This document shows, one piece after another, positions 1-9,704 of a DNA stretch of 64,000 bases. This DNA is from Streptomyces sp. NRRL S-340. GTDB taxonomy: Bacteria > Actinomycetota > Actinomycetes > Streptomycetales > Streptomycetaceae. Made by a program: the position numbers and the translations under genes. Under the pieces are notes generated by a model. That model ran no database searches and had not been told where the DNA came from. It saw only the letters and a program-made list of their open reading frames with translations. The stretch covers positions 1 to 64,000 of the forward strand of contig NZ_JOIY01000010.1 of the NCBI RefSeq assembly GCF_000720185.1, given 5' to 3'. The stretch's first letter is position 1. Each line of letters begins with the position of its first letter.

Positions 1-329
1 CCTCCCGGCACCCTGCCCTCCCACCCCGGACACCGCCTGCTCCCCCCGGCACCCTGCCTTCCCACCCCGGACACCGCCTGCCCCCCGGCACCCTGCCTTC
101 CCTCCCCCGGCGCCCGCCGCTCCTGCCTCCGGCGTCCCCCGCCCCTCCTTGGACCCTGCCGTGACCGGCCCTCCACCTGACGTCCAGTCAGATTCTTTCG
201 GAACGGTCAAGAATTCGTTAGTACGCCGAAGCATCGGAATAGGTGCCTCGGCGAACGAGGTTTACCCACCACTTATCCCGCACGGATGATCACCGATCTT
301 CTCGACTCAAGGCCTGGAGGCCGCCCTCA
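1..329. repeat. Tandem ~40-bp repeat and upstream region of the first exporter
   Basis: A C-rich unit beginning GGCACCCTGCC starts near 7, 48 and 87, so the period is about 40 bp; the second copy differs from the first by a few bases and the third is partial. The remaining sequence to 329 is noncoding and AT-richer from about 190 to 245, which is where the promoter of the exporter gene at 330 would be expected. No confident -10/-35 pair or operator was identified. Confidence 0.6.
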
Positions 330-2069
330 ATGACGCTCACGACGACCAACCGGCCCACCCGGAGCGCGAGCGGGGCCGTCGTCCCGGTGCTCGCCTTCGC
401 GGGCATCGTTGTCGCGGTGATGCAGACCCTGCTCGTCCCGGTCATCAAGGACCTGCCGCAACTGCTGGGCACCTCGCCCAGCAACGCCACCTGGGTCCTG
501 ACCTCCACCCTCCTCTCGGGCGCCGTGGCCACGCCGATCATGGGCCGCCTCGGCGACCTGTACGGCAAACGCCGGATGCTGATAACCAGCCTCGCCGTCA
601 TGGTGGTGGGCGCGCTCGTCAGCGCCTTCACCGACGCCCTGCTCGTCATGATCGTGGGCCGCACGCTCCAAGGCTTCGCCATGGGTGCGATCCCGCTCGG
701 CATCGGTCTGATGCGCGACATGCTGCCCCGCGAGAAGCTGGGCTCGGCGATGGCCCTGATGAGTTCCTCGATCGGCGTCGGCGGCGGTCTCGCGCTGCCC
801 GCCGCCGCCCTGGTCGCCCAGCACACCGACTGGCACGCCCTCTTCTACGGCGCCGCAGGGCTCGGTGTCCTCTCCATCGTCCTCACCCTCCTCACCGTCC
901 CCGAGTCCCCCATGCGCGCCGAGGGCTCCTTCGACCTGCCGGGCGCGCTCGGCCTGTCCGCCGGACTGGTGCTGTTCCTGCTGCCGATCACCAAGGGCAG
1001 CGACTGGGGCTGGGCGTCCGCCACCACGCTCGGCCTGTTCGCCGCCGCCGTCGTCGTCCTGCTGCTGTGGGGCCTGATGGAGCTGCGCAGCAAGGCCCCG
1101 CTGGTCGACCTGCGCACCACGGCCCGCCGCGAGGTACTGCTCACCAACCTCGCCTCGATCATGGTCGGCGTCGCCTTCTACGTCGTCTCGCTCGTCCTGC
1201 CCCAGCTGCTCCAGCTGCCCGCCGCCACCGGCTACGGCCTCGGCCGGTCGATGGTGGTCGCCGGTCTGTGCGTGGCCCCGCTGGGCCTGACGATGATGTT
1301 CACCGCGCCCGTCTACGCCCGTCTGTCCGCCCGTTACGGCCCCAAGGTCACCCTGATCACCGGTCTGCTGATCATCGCCGTCGGCTACGGCGGCGGCCTC
1401 GGGCTGATGAACGCGGCCTGGCAGACCGTCCTCACCTCGGTGCTGCTGGGCGCCGGCATCGGCCTGGCCTACTCCTCGCTGCCCGCGCTGATCGTCGGCG
1501 CGGTCCCGGCGTCCGAGACCGGCGCGGCCAACGGCCTCAACACGCTGATGCGGTCCATCGGCACCTCGGTGTCCAGCGCCGTGATCGGCATGGTGCTGGC
1601 CAACACCGCGCACCACGTGAACGGCGTCGCGATCCCGACCATGCACGGTTTCCGCGTCTCCTTCCTGATCGCCACCGCCGCGGTCGCCCTCGGTCTGGTG
1701 CTCGCCCTGTGCCTGCCCCGGCCGAACCGTTCCACCACCACGCAGCTGCGCGCCAGCAGCGAGGAGGACGCCAACCTGGCGCACGCCGAGGAGGTGCTGC
1801 GGGGCTTCCGCGGCCGGGTGCTGGACGCCGGCGGTGCCCCGGTCGCCCGCGCCAAGGTCACCCTGATCGACCGGCACGGCCGCCAGGCCGGTGCCACGCT
1901 CTCCGCGGCGGACGGCCGCTACACCCTCGCGGTGCCGGCCCAGGGCCCCTACGTCCTGGCCGCCCGCGCCGCCGGTCACGGCCCGCATGCCTCCGCGGCG
2001 ACCCACGCGGGCGACGACCGCCCGGTCGACATCGACCTCGCCCTCCCGGCCGAGACGGTCACGGCCTGA
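330..2069 (+). CDS. MFS exporter (DHA2-like) with C-terminal carboxypeptidase-regulatory-like domain
   Basis: Proton-driven drug or metabolite exporter of the major facilitator superfamily, 579 aa. The first ~480 residues form many hydrophobic segments, the number suggesting the 14-helix DHA2 class, with an MFS motif A (GRLGDLYGKRR) after the second helix. Residues ~492-579 form a soluble tail starting GFRGRVLDAGG with alternating beta strands and an ADGRYTLAVPA motif, typical of the CarboxypepD_reg-like (transthyretin-like) fold. The ATG at 330 was chosen because GGAGG lies about 10 bases upstream; an in-frame start at 243 lacks an RBS and would add a basic, non-membrane extension. The appended domain is not part of the standard transporter; its role is unknown. 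The substrate cannot be read from sequence. Confidence 0.85.
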   Translation: MTLTTTNRPTRSASGAVVPVLAFAGIVVAVMQTLLVPVIKDLPQLLGTSPSNATWVLTSTLLSGAVATPIMGRLGDLYGKRRMLITSLAVMVVGALVSAFTDALLVMIVGRTLQGFAMGAIPLGIGLMRDMLPREKLGSAMALMSSSIGVGGGLALPAAALVAQHTDWHALFYGAAGLGVLSIVLTLLTVPESPMRAEGSFDLPGALGLSAGLVLFLLPITKGSDWGWASATTLGLFAAAVVVLLLWGLMELRSKAPLVDLRTTARREVLLTNLASIMVGVAFYVVSLVLPQLLQLPAATGYGLGRSMVVAGLCVAPLGLTMMFTAPVYARLSARYGPKVTLITGLLIIAVGYGGGLGLMNAAWQTVLTSVLLGAGIGLAYSSLPALIVGAVPASETGAANGLNTLMRSIGTSVSSAVIGMVLANTAHHVNGVAIPTMHGFRVSFLIATAAVALGLVLALCLPRPNRSTTTQLRASSEEDANLAHAEEVLRGFRGRVLDAGGAPVARAKVTLIDRHGRQAGATLSAADGRYTLAVPAQGPYVLAARAAGHGPHASAATHAGDDRPVDIDLALPAETVTA

Positions 2070-2894
<825 letters not shown>

Positions 2895-2904
2895 GGTCGC
2901 GGTC

Positions 2905-3894
2905 GTGTCGTACGCAGGCCCCGAATTCGAACCCCCGCGTCCGGACCCCTCCGGACGGTCCGGACGGCCGCGCCGCAGCGCGGCCCTCGCCGTGGCCGCG
3001 CTGGTGTGCGGCGGGCTGCTGTGCTGGCTCGGGTACGAGGCGGTGGGCGCCCCGGACGGCGCCGACGCCGCCTCCCCGGGCGCACCGTCCGCCTCCGCTC
3101 CGGCGTCCTCCCCGGGGGGCGGGCCGCCGGGGAGGCCGTCCGCGGAACCGTCCGGGAGCACCTCGTCCCCGGCCGCTCCCGGTGACGACGGGAAGCGGCC
3201 CGGCGGTGCGGCGGGCCCGCTGGAGGGCAAGGTCGTCGTCATCGACCCGGGCCACAACCCGGGCAACTTCCGGCACACGTCCGAGATCGCCCGCAAGGTG
3301 GACATCGGCACCAACTGGAAGGAGTGCGACACCACCGGCACCGCCACGAACGCCGGTTACGCCGAGGCCCGGTTCACCCTGGACGTCGCCCACCGGCTGC
3401 GCACCCTGCTGGAACGGCAGGGCGCCACGGTGAAGCTGACCCACGACGACGGCTCCCCCGCCTGGGGCCCGTGCGTGGACGAACGCGCCCGGATCGGCAA
3501 CACCGCGCACGCCGACGCGGCGATCTCCGTCCACGCCGACGGCGCGGCGCCCGGCGACCGCGGTTTCCACGTGATCCTCCCGGCGGCCGTCCACGAGGGG
3601 GCGGCCGACACCCGCGCCGTCGCCGCCGCCTCCCGCGACCTGGGCGAGCGCGTGGCGGGCAACTTCCTGCGGGTCACCGGCGAGCCGCCCTCCAACTACC
3701 TCGGCGGCGGCAGCGGACTCGTCACGCGGAAGGACCTGGGTGGTCTCAATCTGTCAACGGTTCCCAAGGTGTTCATCGAGTGCGGCAACATGCGCGACAG
3801 CACGGACGCGGCCCTGCTGACCAGCGGAACGTGGCGGCAGAAGGCGGCCGAGGGGATGTCTGAGGGAATCGTGAGTTTCCTGCGCGGGTCCTGA
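2905..3894 (+). CDS. N-acetylmuramoyl-L-alanine amidase (Amidase_3), membrane-anchored
   Basis: Zinc amidase that cuts between MurNAc and the stem peptide of peptidoglycan, outside the membrane. The 329-aa protein has a Pro/Arg-rich start, one transmembrane or signal-anchor segment (about residues 27-45), a Ser/Pro/Gly linker to ~105, then the Amidase_3 fold. The first zinc histidine is in VVIDPGHNPGN, the second in ISVHADGAA, and the catalytic glutamate is in VFIECGNMRD. The insert containing the Cys pair (KECD...GPCVDE) resembles the actinobacterial Rv3717-type enzymes. The GTG start at 2905 is 11 bases after the methyltransferase stop. It probably works in wall turnover or cell separation. 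Confidence 0.88.
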   Translation: MSYAGPEFEPPRPDPSGRSGRPRRSAALAVAALVCGGLLCWLGYEAVGAPDGADAASPGAPSASAPASSPGGGPPGRPSAEPSGSTSSPAAPGDDGKRPGGAAGPLEGKVVVIDPGHNPGNFRHTSEIARKVDIGTNWKECDTTGTATNAGYAEARFTLDVAHRLRTLLERQGATVKLTHDDGSPAWGPCVDERARIGNTAHADAAISVHADGAAPGDRGFHVILPAAVHEGAADTRAVAAASRDLGERVAGNFLRVTGEPPSNYLGGGSGLVTRKDLGGLNLSTVPKVFIECGNMRDSTDAALLTSGTWRQKAAEGMSEGIVSFLRGS

Positions 3895-4050
3895 CCGGCG
3901 CCGCCGTCCCGGCGGACAGGCCGACCGTACGGGCGATAGTGTCACCCGTACGATGAGGGGCCACCCCCGCGCTTCACGCCAGGACCCGGCAACAGCGACC
4001 TGGTGACAGCGACGCCTCTACCGACGACGAGACGACCTGAAGGACCTGAA

Positions 4051-4821
4051 GTGAATATCCGCTCCCTCACTCGGGGCGACGGCGTGGTGATCGGAGCAGC
4101 GGTGTTGCTGTTCATCGCGTCGTTCCTCCACACCCACGACTACCTGACTTCCACCGCCTGGGACGGCCTCGGCATGGGGCTCGGCGTCTACGTGGGCGGA
4201 TTGGCCGGCGCCGCGCTGGTCGTCGTCAACCGGTGCCTGCCCCAGCCGCGCAAGGTGGCCGGGCTGGAACTGGGCACGGTGGGCACGGCGTTCACGGTGC
4301 TCGTGGCGTGGATCCTGTTCTGGGACCTGGTGGACCCGGGCATGTACGGCGCGGGTTCGGGCCTGGTCCTCGGCTTCATCGCGGCCCTCGTCCTCGCGGG
4401 CGCGGCGGTCGCGACCCCGCTGGTCCCCGCCCTGCAGGCCGCGCTCGTCCCGGCACCGAGGCCGGCCGCCCCGCACCCCTACGGCGCGCAGCCGCAGGCC
4501 GGTTACGGCTACCCGGGCGCCCCGCAGCCGTCGTACGGCGGCCAGCCGCAGCCCGGCGCGTCCTTCGGCGGTCAGCCGCAGCCGGGCCAGCCGGCCCCGG
4601 CCGCCGGTGGCCAGCCGGCGCCCCCCTTCTCGCCGTTCTGGTTCGCCGTCCCGGCGCCGCGTCCGCTGTTCGCGGAGGACGGTTCGCCCGCGCCGATCGC
4701 CGAACTCGCCCCGGGTACCTGGTACCTGGCGGTGGATCAGCGCGGTCAGGGCCTGCTGACGGAGATGCAGGACGGCCGCCGCGGTGTCCTCCAGGACGCC
4801 TCGAACATCCAGCGCGGCTGA
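4051..4821 (+). CDS. Four-helix membrane protein with Pro/Gly/Gln-rich linker (DUF5336-like)
   Basis: A 256-aa membrane protein. Four hydrophobic segments cover roughly residues 10-130; a repetitive linker rich in QPxPG, YGY and GGQPQPG follows to ~190, and a small conserved C-terminal block ends ..LAPGTWYLAVDQRGQGLL... The linker and N-terminal membrane block recall the DUF5336 proteins of actinobacteria, but I assign that only tentatively. The GTG at 4051 is preferred over an upstream in-frame start (4003) because GAAGGAC lies about 8 bases before it and the membrane block starts soon after. Function unknown. Confidence 0.7.
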   Translation: MNIRSLTRGDGVVIGAAVLLFIASFLHTHDYLTSTAWDGLGMGLGVYVGGLAGAALVVVNRCLPQPRKVAGLELGTVGTAFTVLVAWILFWDLVDPGMYGAGSGLVLGFIAALVLAGAAVATPLVPALQAALVPAPRPAAPHPYGAQPQAGYGYPGAPQPSYGGQPQPGASFGGQPQPGQPAPAAGGQPAPPFSPFWFAVPAPRPLFAEDGSPAPIAELAPGTWYLAVDQRGQGLLTEMQDGRRGVLQDASNIQRG

Positions 4822-4908
4822 CGGCCGCCTGCGGCGCCGCGAACCCCGCGGCCCCTCGTCCTCGCGGGCGGGGGGCCGTCGCCGTGCTCGGGCGGGCCGG
4901 GCCTCCTG

Positions 4909-5490
4909 TCAGGAACCGGACCGGGCGCCGTTCTTCAGCTCGGAGGGCGTGGGCACCTTGTCCTTGACCGGTGCTCCCGCGCTCTTGCCCGCGTCCTTCA
5001 CCTTGTTGAGGGTGTCGTTGAACGCGTTCGCCGCCGACCCATCGCCCTTGCGGAGCTTGGCCGGCAGGTCCTTCAGCCCGGCGATGGCCGCGTTGAGCGG
5101 TTCGAGCGCCTTGGAGAGGGTCGGGTCGCCCTGGGCGTTGTGCACGGCCGCCTTGAGCCGGTTGTAGGTGAACGCGCCGGCCAGACCTGCCTTGACCAGG
5201 GTGGCCTTGCGGTGCTTGGTGCCCTTCTTGAACTTGCCCTCCTTGTACGGTTTCCAGATCCACTGGTAGGTGGCTCCGGCCGCGAGGGCCGCGTTCGCCA
5301 CGAAGCGTGTCTTGGCGAACTTCTGCCGCTCGGCGGAGGTGGTCGGGCTGGGCGTGGCCGCGGCGCCCGCGACCGTGGGACTGGTCTGCCGCCCGTCGCC
5401 CTGGCCGGTGGCCCACGCGGTGGTGGATCCGGCGAGCAGGGCGCAGCACAGGGTGAGCGCCACAGCGAGGCGCCGTATCGGTACGGGCAC
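4909..5490 (-). CDS. Secreted protein of unknown function
   Basis: A 193-aa exported protein. The N-terminus is a classic signal peptide (basic PIRR, then VALTLCCALLAG, cleavage after the WATG/TAWA region). The mature part has a Thr/Pro-rich start, a basic aromatic segment (TYQWIWKPYKEGKF), and helical stretches with TLSKALEPLNAAIAGLKDL and many Lys/Asp residues. I recognise no catalytic motif. The GTG start at 5490 has GGGAGG 5 bases upstream. It faces the small membrane protein at 5662 across a ~170-bp shared upstream region that carries a near-perfect direct repeat. Confidence 0.72.
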   Translation of the reverse strand: MPVPIRRLAVALTLCCALLAGSTTAWATGQGDGRQTSPTVAGAAATPSPTTSAERQKFAKTRFVANAALAAGATYQWIWKPYKEGKFKKGTKHRKATLVKAGLAGAFTYNRLKAAVHNAQGDPTLSKALEPLNAAIAGLKDLPAKLRKGDGSAANAFNDTLNKVKDAGKSAGAPVKDKVPTPSELKNGARSGS

Positions 5491-5501
5491 GGTGTCCTCC
5501 C

Positions 5502-5538
5502 GAAGGTGTTGCTCCGGTCCCGGAAGGTGCTGCTCCGG
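5502..5538. repeat. 16-bp direct repeat, 21-bp period, in a divergent promoter region
   Basis: GAAGGTGTTGCTCCGG at 5502-5517 recurs with one mismatch at 5523-5538. The 21-bp period is close to two helical turns, so both copies face the same side of the DNA. The repeats lie just upstream of the ribosome binding site of the leftward secreted-protein gene, consistent with an operator for that gene. Confidence 0.5.
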
Positions 5539-5661
5539 GTACTCCAGGGGTCCGTGTGAACCGGGCCGCGGCGCCCGAAACAGGGCACCTTCCGTGCGGT
5601 GCGCCTGACTTTCCGTAGGCGCGCGGGTTTCGAACGGCCGCGCGCGGCCAGACGCAAGGGC

Positions 5662-5955
5662 ATGTCCCCTCGATATCGCACGGGTTCCGGCTCCGCCGGG
5701 ACGGTCATCGCGGTGGTCGCCGACATCATGGCCGTCATCCTCGGACTGTGGATCCTGATGTACCTGCTGGACGCGAACCGGGCGAACGACCTGGTGCGGT
5801 TCGTCCATCACGCGGCCGACTGGCTCGCCGGCTGGTCGCGCGACCTGTTCACCTTCGACGAGGCCTGGGCGCGGGTGGTCGCCGGGTACGGCCTGGCCGC
5901 GGTCGTGTACCTCTTCGTCGGCCACGCCATCGCCAACCGCATCCACCGCGGCTGA
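5662..5955 (+). CDS. Small two-helix membrane protein
   Basis: A 97-aa protein with two predicted transmembrane helices (IAVVADIMAVILGLWILMYL and a second around GYGLAAVVYLFVGHAI) joined by an amphipathic segment with WLAGWSRDLFTFDE. This layout is common in small Streptomyces membrane proteins of unknown function. The ATG at 5662 is the most likely start; the in-frame ATG-equivalent at 5599 would add an Arg-rich 21-residue tail. The ribosome binding site is weak, so the start is uncertain. Confidence 0.6.
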   Translation: MSPRYRTGSGSAGTVIAVVADIMAVILGLWILMYLLDANRANDLVRFVHHAADWLAGWSRDLFTFDEAWARVVAGYGLAAVVYLFVGHAIANRIHRG

Positions 5956-5974
5956 CCCCGGCGGGCCGGACGCC

Positions 5975-7060
5975 TCAGCCGCCGGCGGTCGTGCCGCAGC
6001 AGTCCGGTTCCAGGCCCCTGGGCAGGCCGTCCTGGGCGAAGACCGTGCAGGTGGCCTCGTGGCCGCCGAGCGCGGCGACCGCGAGGAGCAGCGAACCGGC
6101 CGTCCAGGTGGTCAGCTCGCGCGGCCATATGGCGTCGTCCTCGAAGACGTACCCCGTCCAGTACAGGCCGCTGTCCGCGTCGCGCAGGTGCTGGACGGAC
6201 TTCAGGACGTCGAGCGCGCGGTCGGACTCGCCCGCCGCCCACAGGGTGAGGGCGAGTTCGGCCGACTCGCCGCCGGTCACCCACGGGTTGGGCACCACGC
6301 AGCGCACCCCGAGGCCGGGCACGACGAAGCGGTCCCAGCCGGCCTCGATGCGCGCCTTGGCCTCCGCACCGGTGACGGCACCGCCGAGCACCGGGTAGTA
6401 CCAGTCCATCGAGTAGCGGTCCTTGTCCAGGAACCGCTCCGGGTGCCTGCGGATCGCGTGCCGCAGCGCGCCGGCCGCCAGCTCCCAGTCGGGCTGCGGC
6501 TCCTCACGCTGCTCGGCGATGGCGAGGGCGCAGCACAGCGCGTGGTGGACGGAGGAGGAACCGGTGAGCAGGGCGTCCGCGGTGCCCGTCCCGTCGTCCT
6601 CGCGCTTCCAGCCGATCTGCCCGCCGGGCTGCTGGAGGCGCAGCACGTACTCGACGGCCCCGTAGACGACCGGCCACATGCGGTCCAGGAAGGTGTCGTC
6701 GCCGGTGGAGAGGTAGTGGTGCCAGACGCCGACGGCGACGTAGGCGACGAAGTTGGTCTCCCGGCCGCGGTCGGTGACGTCGTCGTGGGCGCCGTCGGCG
6801 TAGGCGGCGTACCAGGAGCCGTCGGGCAGCTGGTGCCGGGCCAGCCACTCGTACGCGCGTGAGGCGGCCTCGTGTTCGCCCGCCGCGTCCAGCGCCATCG
6901 CCGCCTCGGTGTGGTCCCACGGGTCGAGGTGGTGGCCGCGGAACCACGGGATGGCTCCGTCCTCCCGCTGGGCGGCGAGGATGCCGTCCACGGTCGCGGC
7001 GGCCTGCTCGGCGGTGAGGACCCCGGGCAGGACGAGGTGTTCTGTCCGGGGGGTGGTCAC
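5975..7060 (-). CDS. Alpha/alpha-toroid protein (prenyltransferase/terpenoid-cyclase-like)
   Basis: A 361-aa soluble protein with repeated helical hairpins of the alpha/alpha-toroid kind: IPWFRGHHLDPWDHTEAAMAL, then YEWLARHQLPDGSWYAAY, then ETNFVAYVAVGVWHHYL and later TTWTAGSLLLAV. Annotators usually call such proteins prenyltransferases or squalene-cyclase-like, but the DxDD-type and prenyl-binding motifs are not evident, so the reaction is open; a glycosidase-like or lipid-carbohydrate role is as plausible. The GTG start at 7060 overlaps the upstream methyltransferase stop by 4 bases, so it is the last gene of a translationally coupled three-gene operon controlled from the KstR-type operator at 9308. 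Confidence 0.75.
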   Translation of the reverse strand: MTTPRTEHLVLPGVLTAEQAAATVDGILAAQREDGAIPWFRGHHLDPWDHTEAAMALDAAGEHEAASRAYEWLARHQLPDGSWYAAYADGAHDDVTDRGRETNFVAYVAVGVWHHYLSTGDDTFLDRMWPVVYGAVEYVLRLQQPGGQIGWKREDDGTGTADALLTGSSSVHHALCCALAIAEQREEPQPDWELAAGALRHAIRRHPERFLDKDRYSMDWYYPVLGGAVTGAEAKARIEAGWDRFVVPGLGVRCVVPNPWVTGGESAELALTLWAAGESDRALDVLKSVQHLRDADSGLYWTGYVFEDDAIWPRELTTWTAGSLLLAVAALGGHEATCTVFAQDGLPRGLEPDCCGTTAGG

Positions 7061-7791
7061 TTGGCGTCCGCCCGGGGCAGGTGGGGCTTGGTCGCGTAGG
7101 CCACGAAGCTCTTGCCGATCAGCGGGTTCAGCGCCCGCTCGGCGACCCGGGTGGCCAGCGGCTTCTTCATGATGTCCCAGACCAGCAGCTTGTGGTACGC
7201 CTTCACCGGCAGCACCTGGTCGTTGTCGACGCCGAAGGCGCACTTGAGCCACCAGTACGGCGAGTGCAGGGCGTGCGCGTGGTGGGTGCCGTACGGCTTC
7301 AGGCCCGCCTCGCGCATCTTCGCGAGCAGTTCGTCGGCCCTGTAGATGCGGATGTGGCCGCCCTCGACCTCGTGGTAGGCGTCGGACAGGGTCCAGCAGA
7401 CCTTCTCGGGTCCGTAGCGCGGCACGGTGACGGCGATCCGGCCGCCCGGCCTGAGCACGCGCACCATCTCGGCGAGGACGCCCTTGTCGTCGGGGATGTG
7501 CTCCATCACCTCGGAGATGATGACGACGTCGAAGGACTCGTCGGGGAAGGGCAGGGCGAGGGCGTCGCCCTCCATGGCGGTCGCGGTGGCCCCGGCGGGT
7601 GCCTCCCCGGCCTCCTTCATCGCCGCGAACCACTTGGCGACCTCGCGGATCTCCTCGCCGTTCTGGTCGAGGGCGACGACCTGGGCGCCGCGCCGGTAGC
7701 ACTCGAACGCGTGCCGCCCCGCGCCGCAGCCGAGGTCCAGGACGCGGTCGCCCGGGGCGAGCGGGAACCGGGAGAAGTCGACGGTCAGCAC
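7057..7791 (-). CDS. Class I SAM-dependent methyltransferase
   Basis: A 244-aa methyltransferase (Methyltransf_11 type). Motif I is VLDLGCGAGRHAFE, the acidic loop after beta2 is VVALDQNGEEI, and the motif IV region is FDVVIISEVMEHIPDD followed by VLRPGGRIAVTVP. The C-terminal third (residues ~150-244) carries aromatic segments such as SPYWWLKCAF, possibly a lipid- or membrane-proximal substrate site. The GTG start at 7791 overlaps the glycosyltransferase end by 7 bases, and its own stop overlaps the next start by 4. The tight coupling argues that the three enzymes act on one product. Confidence 0.85.
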   Translation of the reverse strand: MLTVDFSRFPLAPGDRVLDLGCGAGRHAFECYRRGAQVVALDQNGEEIREVAKWFAAMKEAGEAPAGATATAMEGDALALPFPDESFDVVIISEVMEHIPDDKGVLAEMVRVLRPGGRIAVTVPRYGPEKVCWTLSDAYHEVEGGHIRIYRADELLAKMREAGLKPYGTHHAHALHSPYWWLKCAFGVDNDQVLPVKAYHKLLVWDIMKKPLATRVAERALNPLIGKSFVAYATKPHLPRADAK

Positions 7792-9254
7792 GTGGCCCTG
7801 CTTTCGTATGCGTCTGCGGCGGGTGCGCCTGCTGCTGGTGCGGTCGGGGCCGCCTCGGCCGCCGCCGGTGCGGTCGGGACCGCCTCCGTCGCCGCCGGGG
7901 CGGTCGCGGGGCGGTACGGGGACCGCCGTGCGGGGCGGGGGCGTGCGGAGTCCGCGATGGCCTCGCGGTAGCGGGTCACGGTGCCCTCGGCGGCACGGGC
8001 CCACGTGAAGCGGCGCAGCACGCGGGCGCGGCCGGCCGCTCCGAGCCTGGCCCGCAGCTCCGGGTCGCCCAGCAGCCGGGTCAGGGCGGCGGCCAGCGCT
8101 CCCGCGTCGCCCGGCGGCACCGCCAGGCAGGTCTCGCCGTCCTCGCCGGCGACCTCGGGGATCGCGCCGCCGGTGGTGGCGACCAGCGGGGTTCCCGTGG
8201 CCATGGCCTCGGCGGCGGGCAGCGAGAAGCCCTCGTACAGCGAGGGCACGCACGCGACCTCGGCCGAGCGGACCAGGTCGACCAGTTCGGCGTCGGAGAT
8301 GCCCTTGACGAACTCGACGGCGTCCTTGAGTCCGTAGCGCTCGACGGCCCGCGCGACCGGGCCCTCGGCCGGCTGCTTGCCGACGACGACCAGGTGCGCG
8401 CCGGGGTGTTCGGCGCGGACCTTCGCCAGGGCCTCCACGAGGAAGACGAGACCCTTGAGGGGGACGTCCGCGCTGGAGGTGGTCACGATCCGGCCCGGCA
8501 CCTGCGGCACGGACGGGTCGGGCGAGAACAGGTCGGTGTCGGCGCCGATGTGGACGACGTGGATGCGGTCGGGGCGTACGCCGAGGTGGTCGACGATCTC
8601 CTGCCGGGACGTGCCGGAGACGGTGAGCACGGACGGCAGGCGGCGCGCGACCCGCTTCTGCATCCGCGTGAACGCGTACCAGCGGCGCACCGACCACTGC
8701 CGCTGCCGGGTCGTCGCGGCGTCCAGCTCCAGTTGCCGGTCCACGGTGATGGGGTGGTGGACGGTGGTGACCAGGGGGGCGCCGACGTCGCCGAGGAGGC
8801 CGTAGCCGAGGGTCTGGTTGTCGTGGACGACGTCGAACTCGCCGCGGCGGGCGCGCAGGTGGCGGCGGGCGCGCAGGGAGAAGGTCAGCGGCTCGGGGAA
8901 GCCGCCGGTCCACATGGTGGCGACCTCCAGCGCGTCGACCCAGTCGCGGTACTCGTCGCGCTTGGGGGTGCGGAAGGGGTCGGGCTGGCGGTACAGGTCG
9001 AGGCTGGGCAGCTCGGTCAGGCGCAGCGCGCCGGCGTACTCCTCGTCCTCGTCGAGGACGGGATAGGGCTGGGAGCCGATGACCTCGACGTGGTGGCCGA
9101 GGCGGGCCAGTTCGCGCGAGAGGTGCCGGACGTAGACGCCCTGGCCGCCGCAGAACGGGTTTCCCTTGTAGGTGAGGAGCGCGATCCTGAGCGGTCGCCC
9201 TCCGTCCGCGGCGAGGTCCGCCGGGGACCCGGCCTGACTGGCCTCAGCGGTCAC
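7785..9254 (-). CDS. Glycosyltransferase family 4 (GT-B)
   Basis: A 489-aa retaining glycosyltransferase of the GT4 type. The N-terminal Rossmann half starts IALLTYKGNPFCGGQGVYV; the C-terminal half has VVVGKQPAEG, the E-x7-E donor motif in SLYEGFSLPAAEAMA, and VATTGGAIPEV. Residues ~440-489 are an Ala/Pro repeat tail of low complexity that is not part of the fold. The GTG start at 9254 has a strong AGAAGGGGG site. It is first in the leftward operon with the methyltransferase and toroid protein, 53 bases from the KstR-type operator. Likely a cytoplasmic enzyme adding sugar to a lipid or small molecule; acceptor unknown. Confidence 0.88.
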   Translation of the reverse strand: MTAEASQAGSPADLAADGGRPLRIALLTYKGNPFCGGQGVYVRHLSRELARLGHHVEVIGSQPYPVLDEDEEYAGALRLTELPSLDLYRQPDPFRTPKRDEYRDWVDALEVATMWTGGFPEPLTFSLRARRHLRARRGEFDVVHDNQTLGYGLLGDVGAPLVTTVHHPITVDRQLELDAATTRQRQWSVRRWYAFTRMQKRVARRLPSVLTVSGTSRQEIVDHLGVRPDRIHVVHIGADTDLFSPDPSVPQVPGRIVTTSSADVPLKGLVFLVEALAKVRAEHPGAHLVVVGKQPAEGPVARAVERYGLKDAVEFVKGISDAELVDLVRSAEVACVPSLYEGFSLPAAEAMATGTPLVATTGGAIPEVAGEDGETCLAVPPGDAGALAAALTRLLGDPELRARLGAAGRARVLRRFTWARAAEGTVTRYREAIADSARPRPARRSPYRPATAPAATEAVPTAPAAAEAAPTAPAAGAPAADAYESRATC

Positions 9255-9307
9255 TCTGGCCCCCTTCTGACTGCACCGTCCCGCGAGATTACGCCGGGAC
9301 GCTAATC

Positions 9308-9321
9308 TAGAACAAGTTTCA
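9308..9321. promoter_or_regulatory. KstR-type operator
   Basis: The sequence TAGAACAAGTTTCA fits the published KstR consensus TnnAACnnGTTnnA at every fixed position. It lies 54 bases upstream of the glycosyltransferase start (minus strand) and 384 bases upstream of the kstR-like start (plus strand), so it could repress the operon and possibly the regulator itself. I saw no second full match in the intergenic region. Confidence 0.75.
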
Positions 9322-9704
9322 GACTTGATCGTCTTGATCGTTCAGGAGGCTCCGAATCTACCGGCAGGTAGCCGCGCTGTGAGCAGTGAAGCGGGTGATT
9401 CGCGCCACGGCTCGGGCCCCGGCCCCGCCGCCCCGGCCCACCACGAGTCCACCGCGAGTCGGCCCGGTTCAGGCCCACCCGGCCCGTCCAGGCCCGCTCC
9501 GGGTCCGGCCGGTCCGTCCCGGCCGTTCCGGGTCCCGCCCCGTCCGCCCCGGGCCGGTGCCAGCCGGGGGCTCGCGCCGGGACGGGCGGGCGGGCGCCGG
9601 GCACTCGGCCGCACGCCCGGACGTACGCCGGGTCGCGCGGCGCCCCGCGCCCCTGCCACGCTGTCCGACCGCCCGCCCCCACCGACCGCCATGGAGCGCG
9701 ACCC

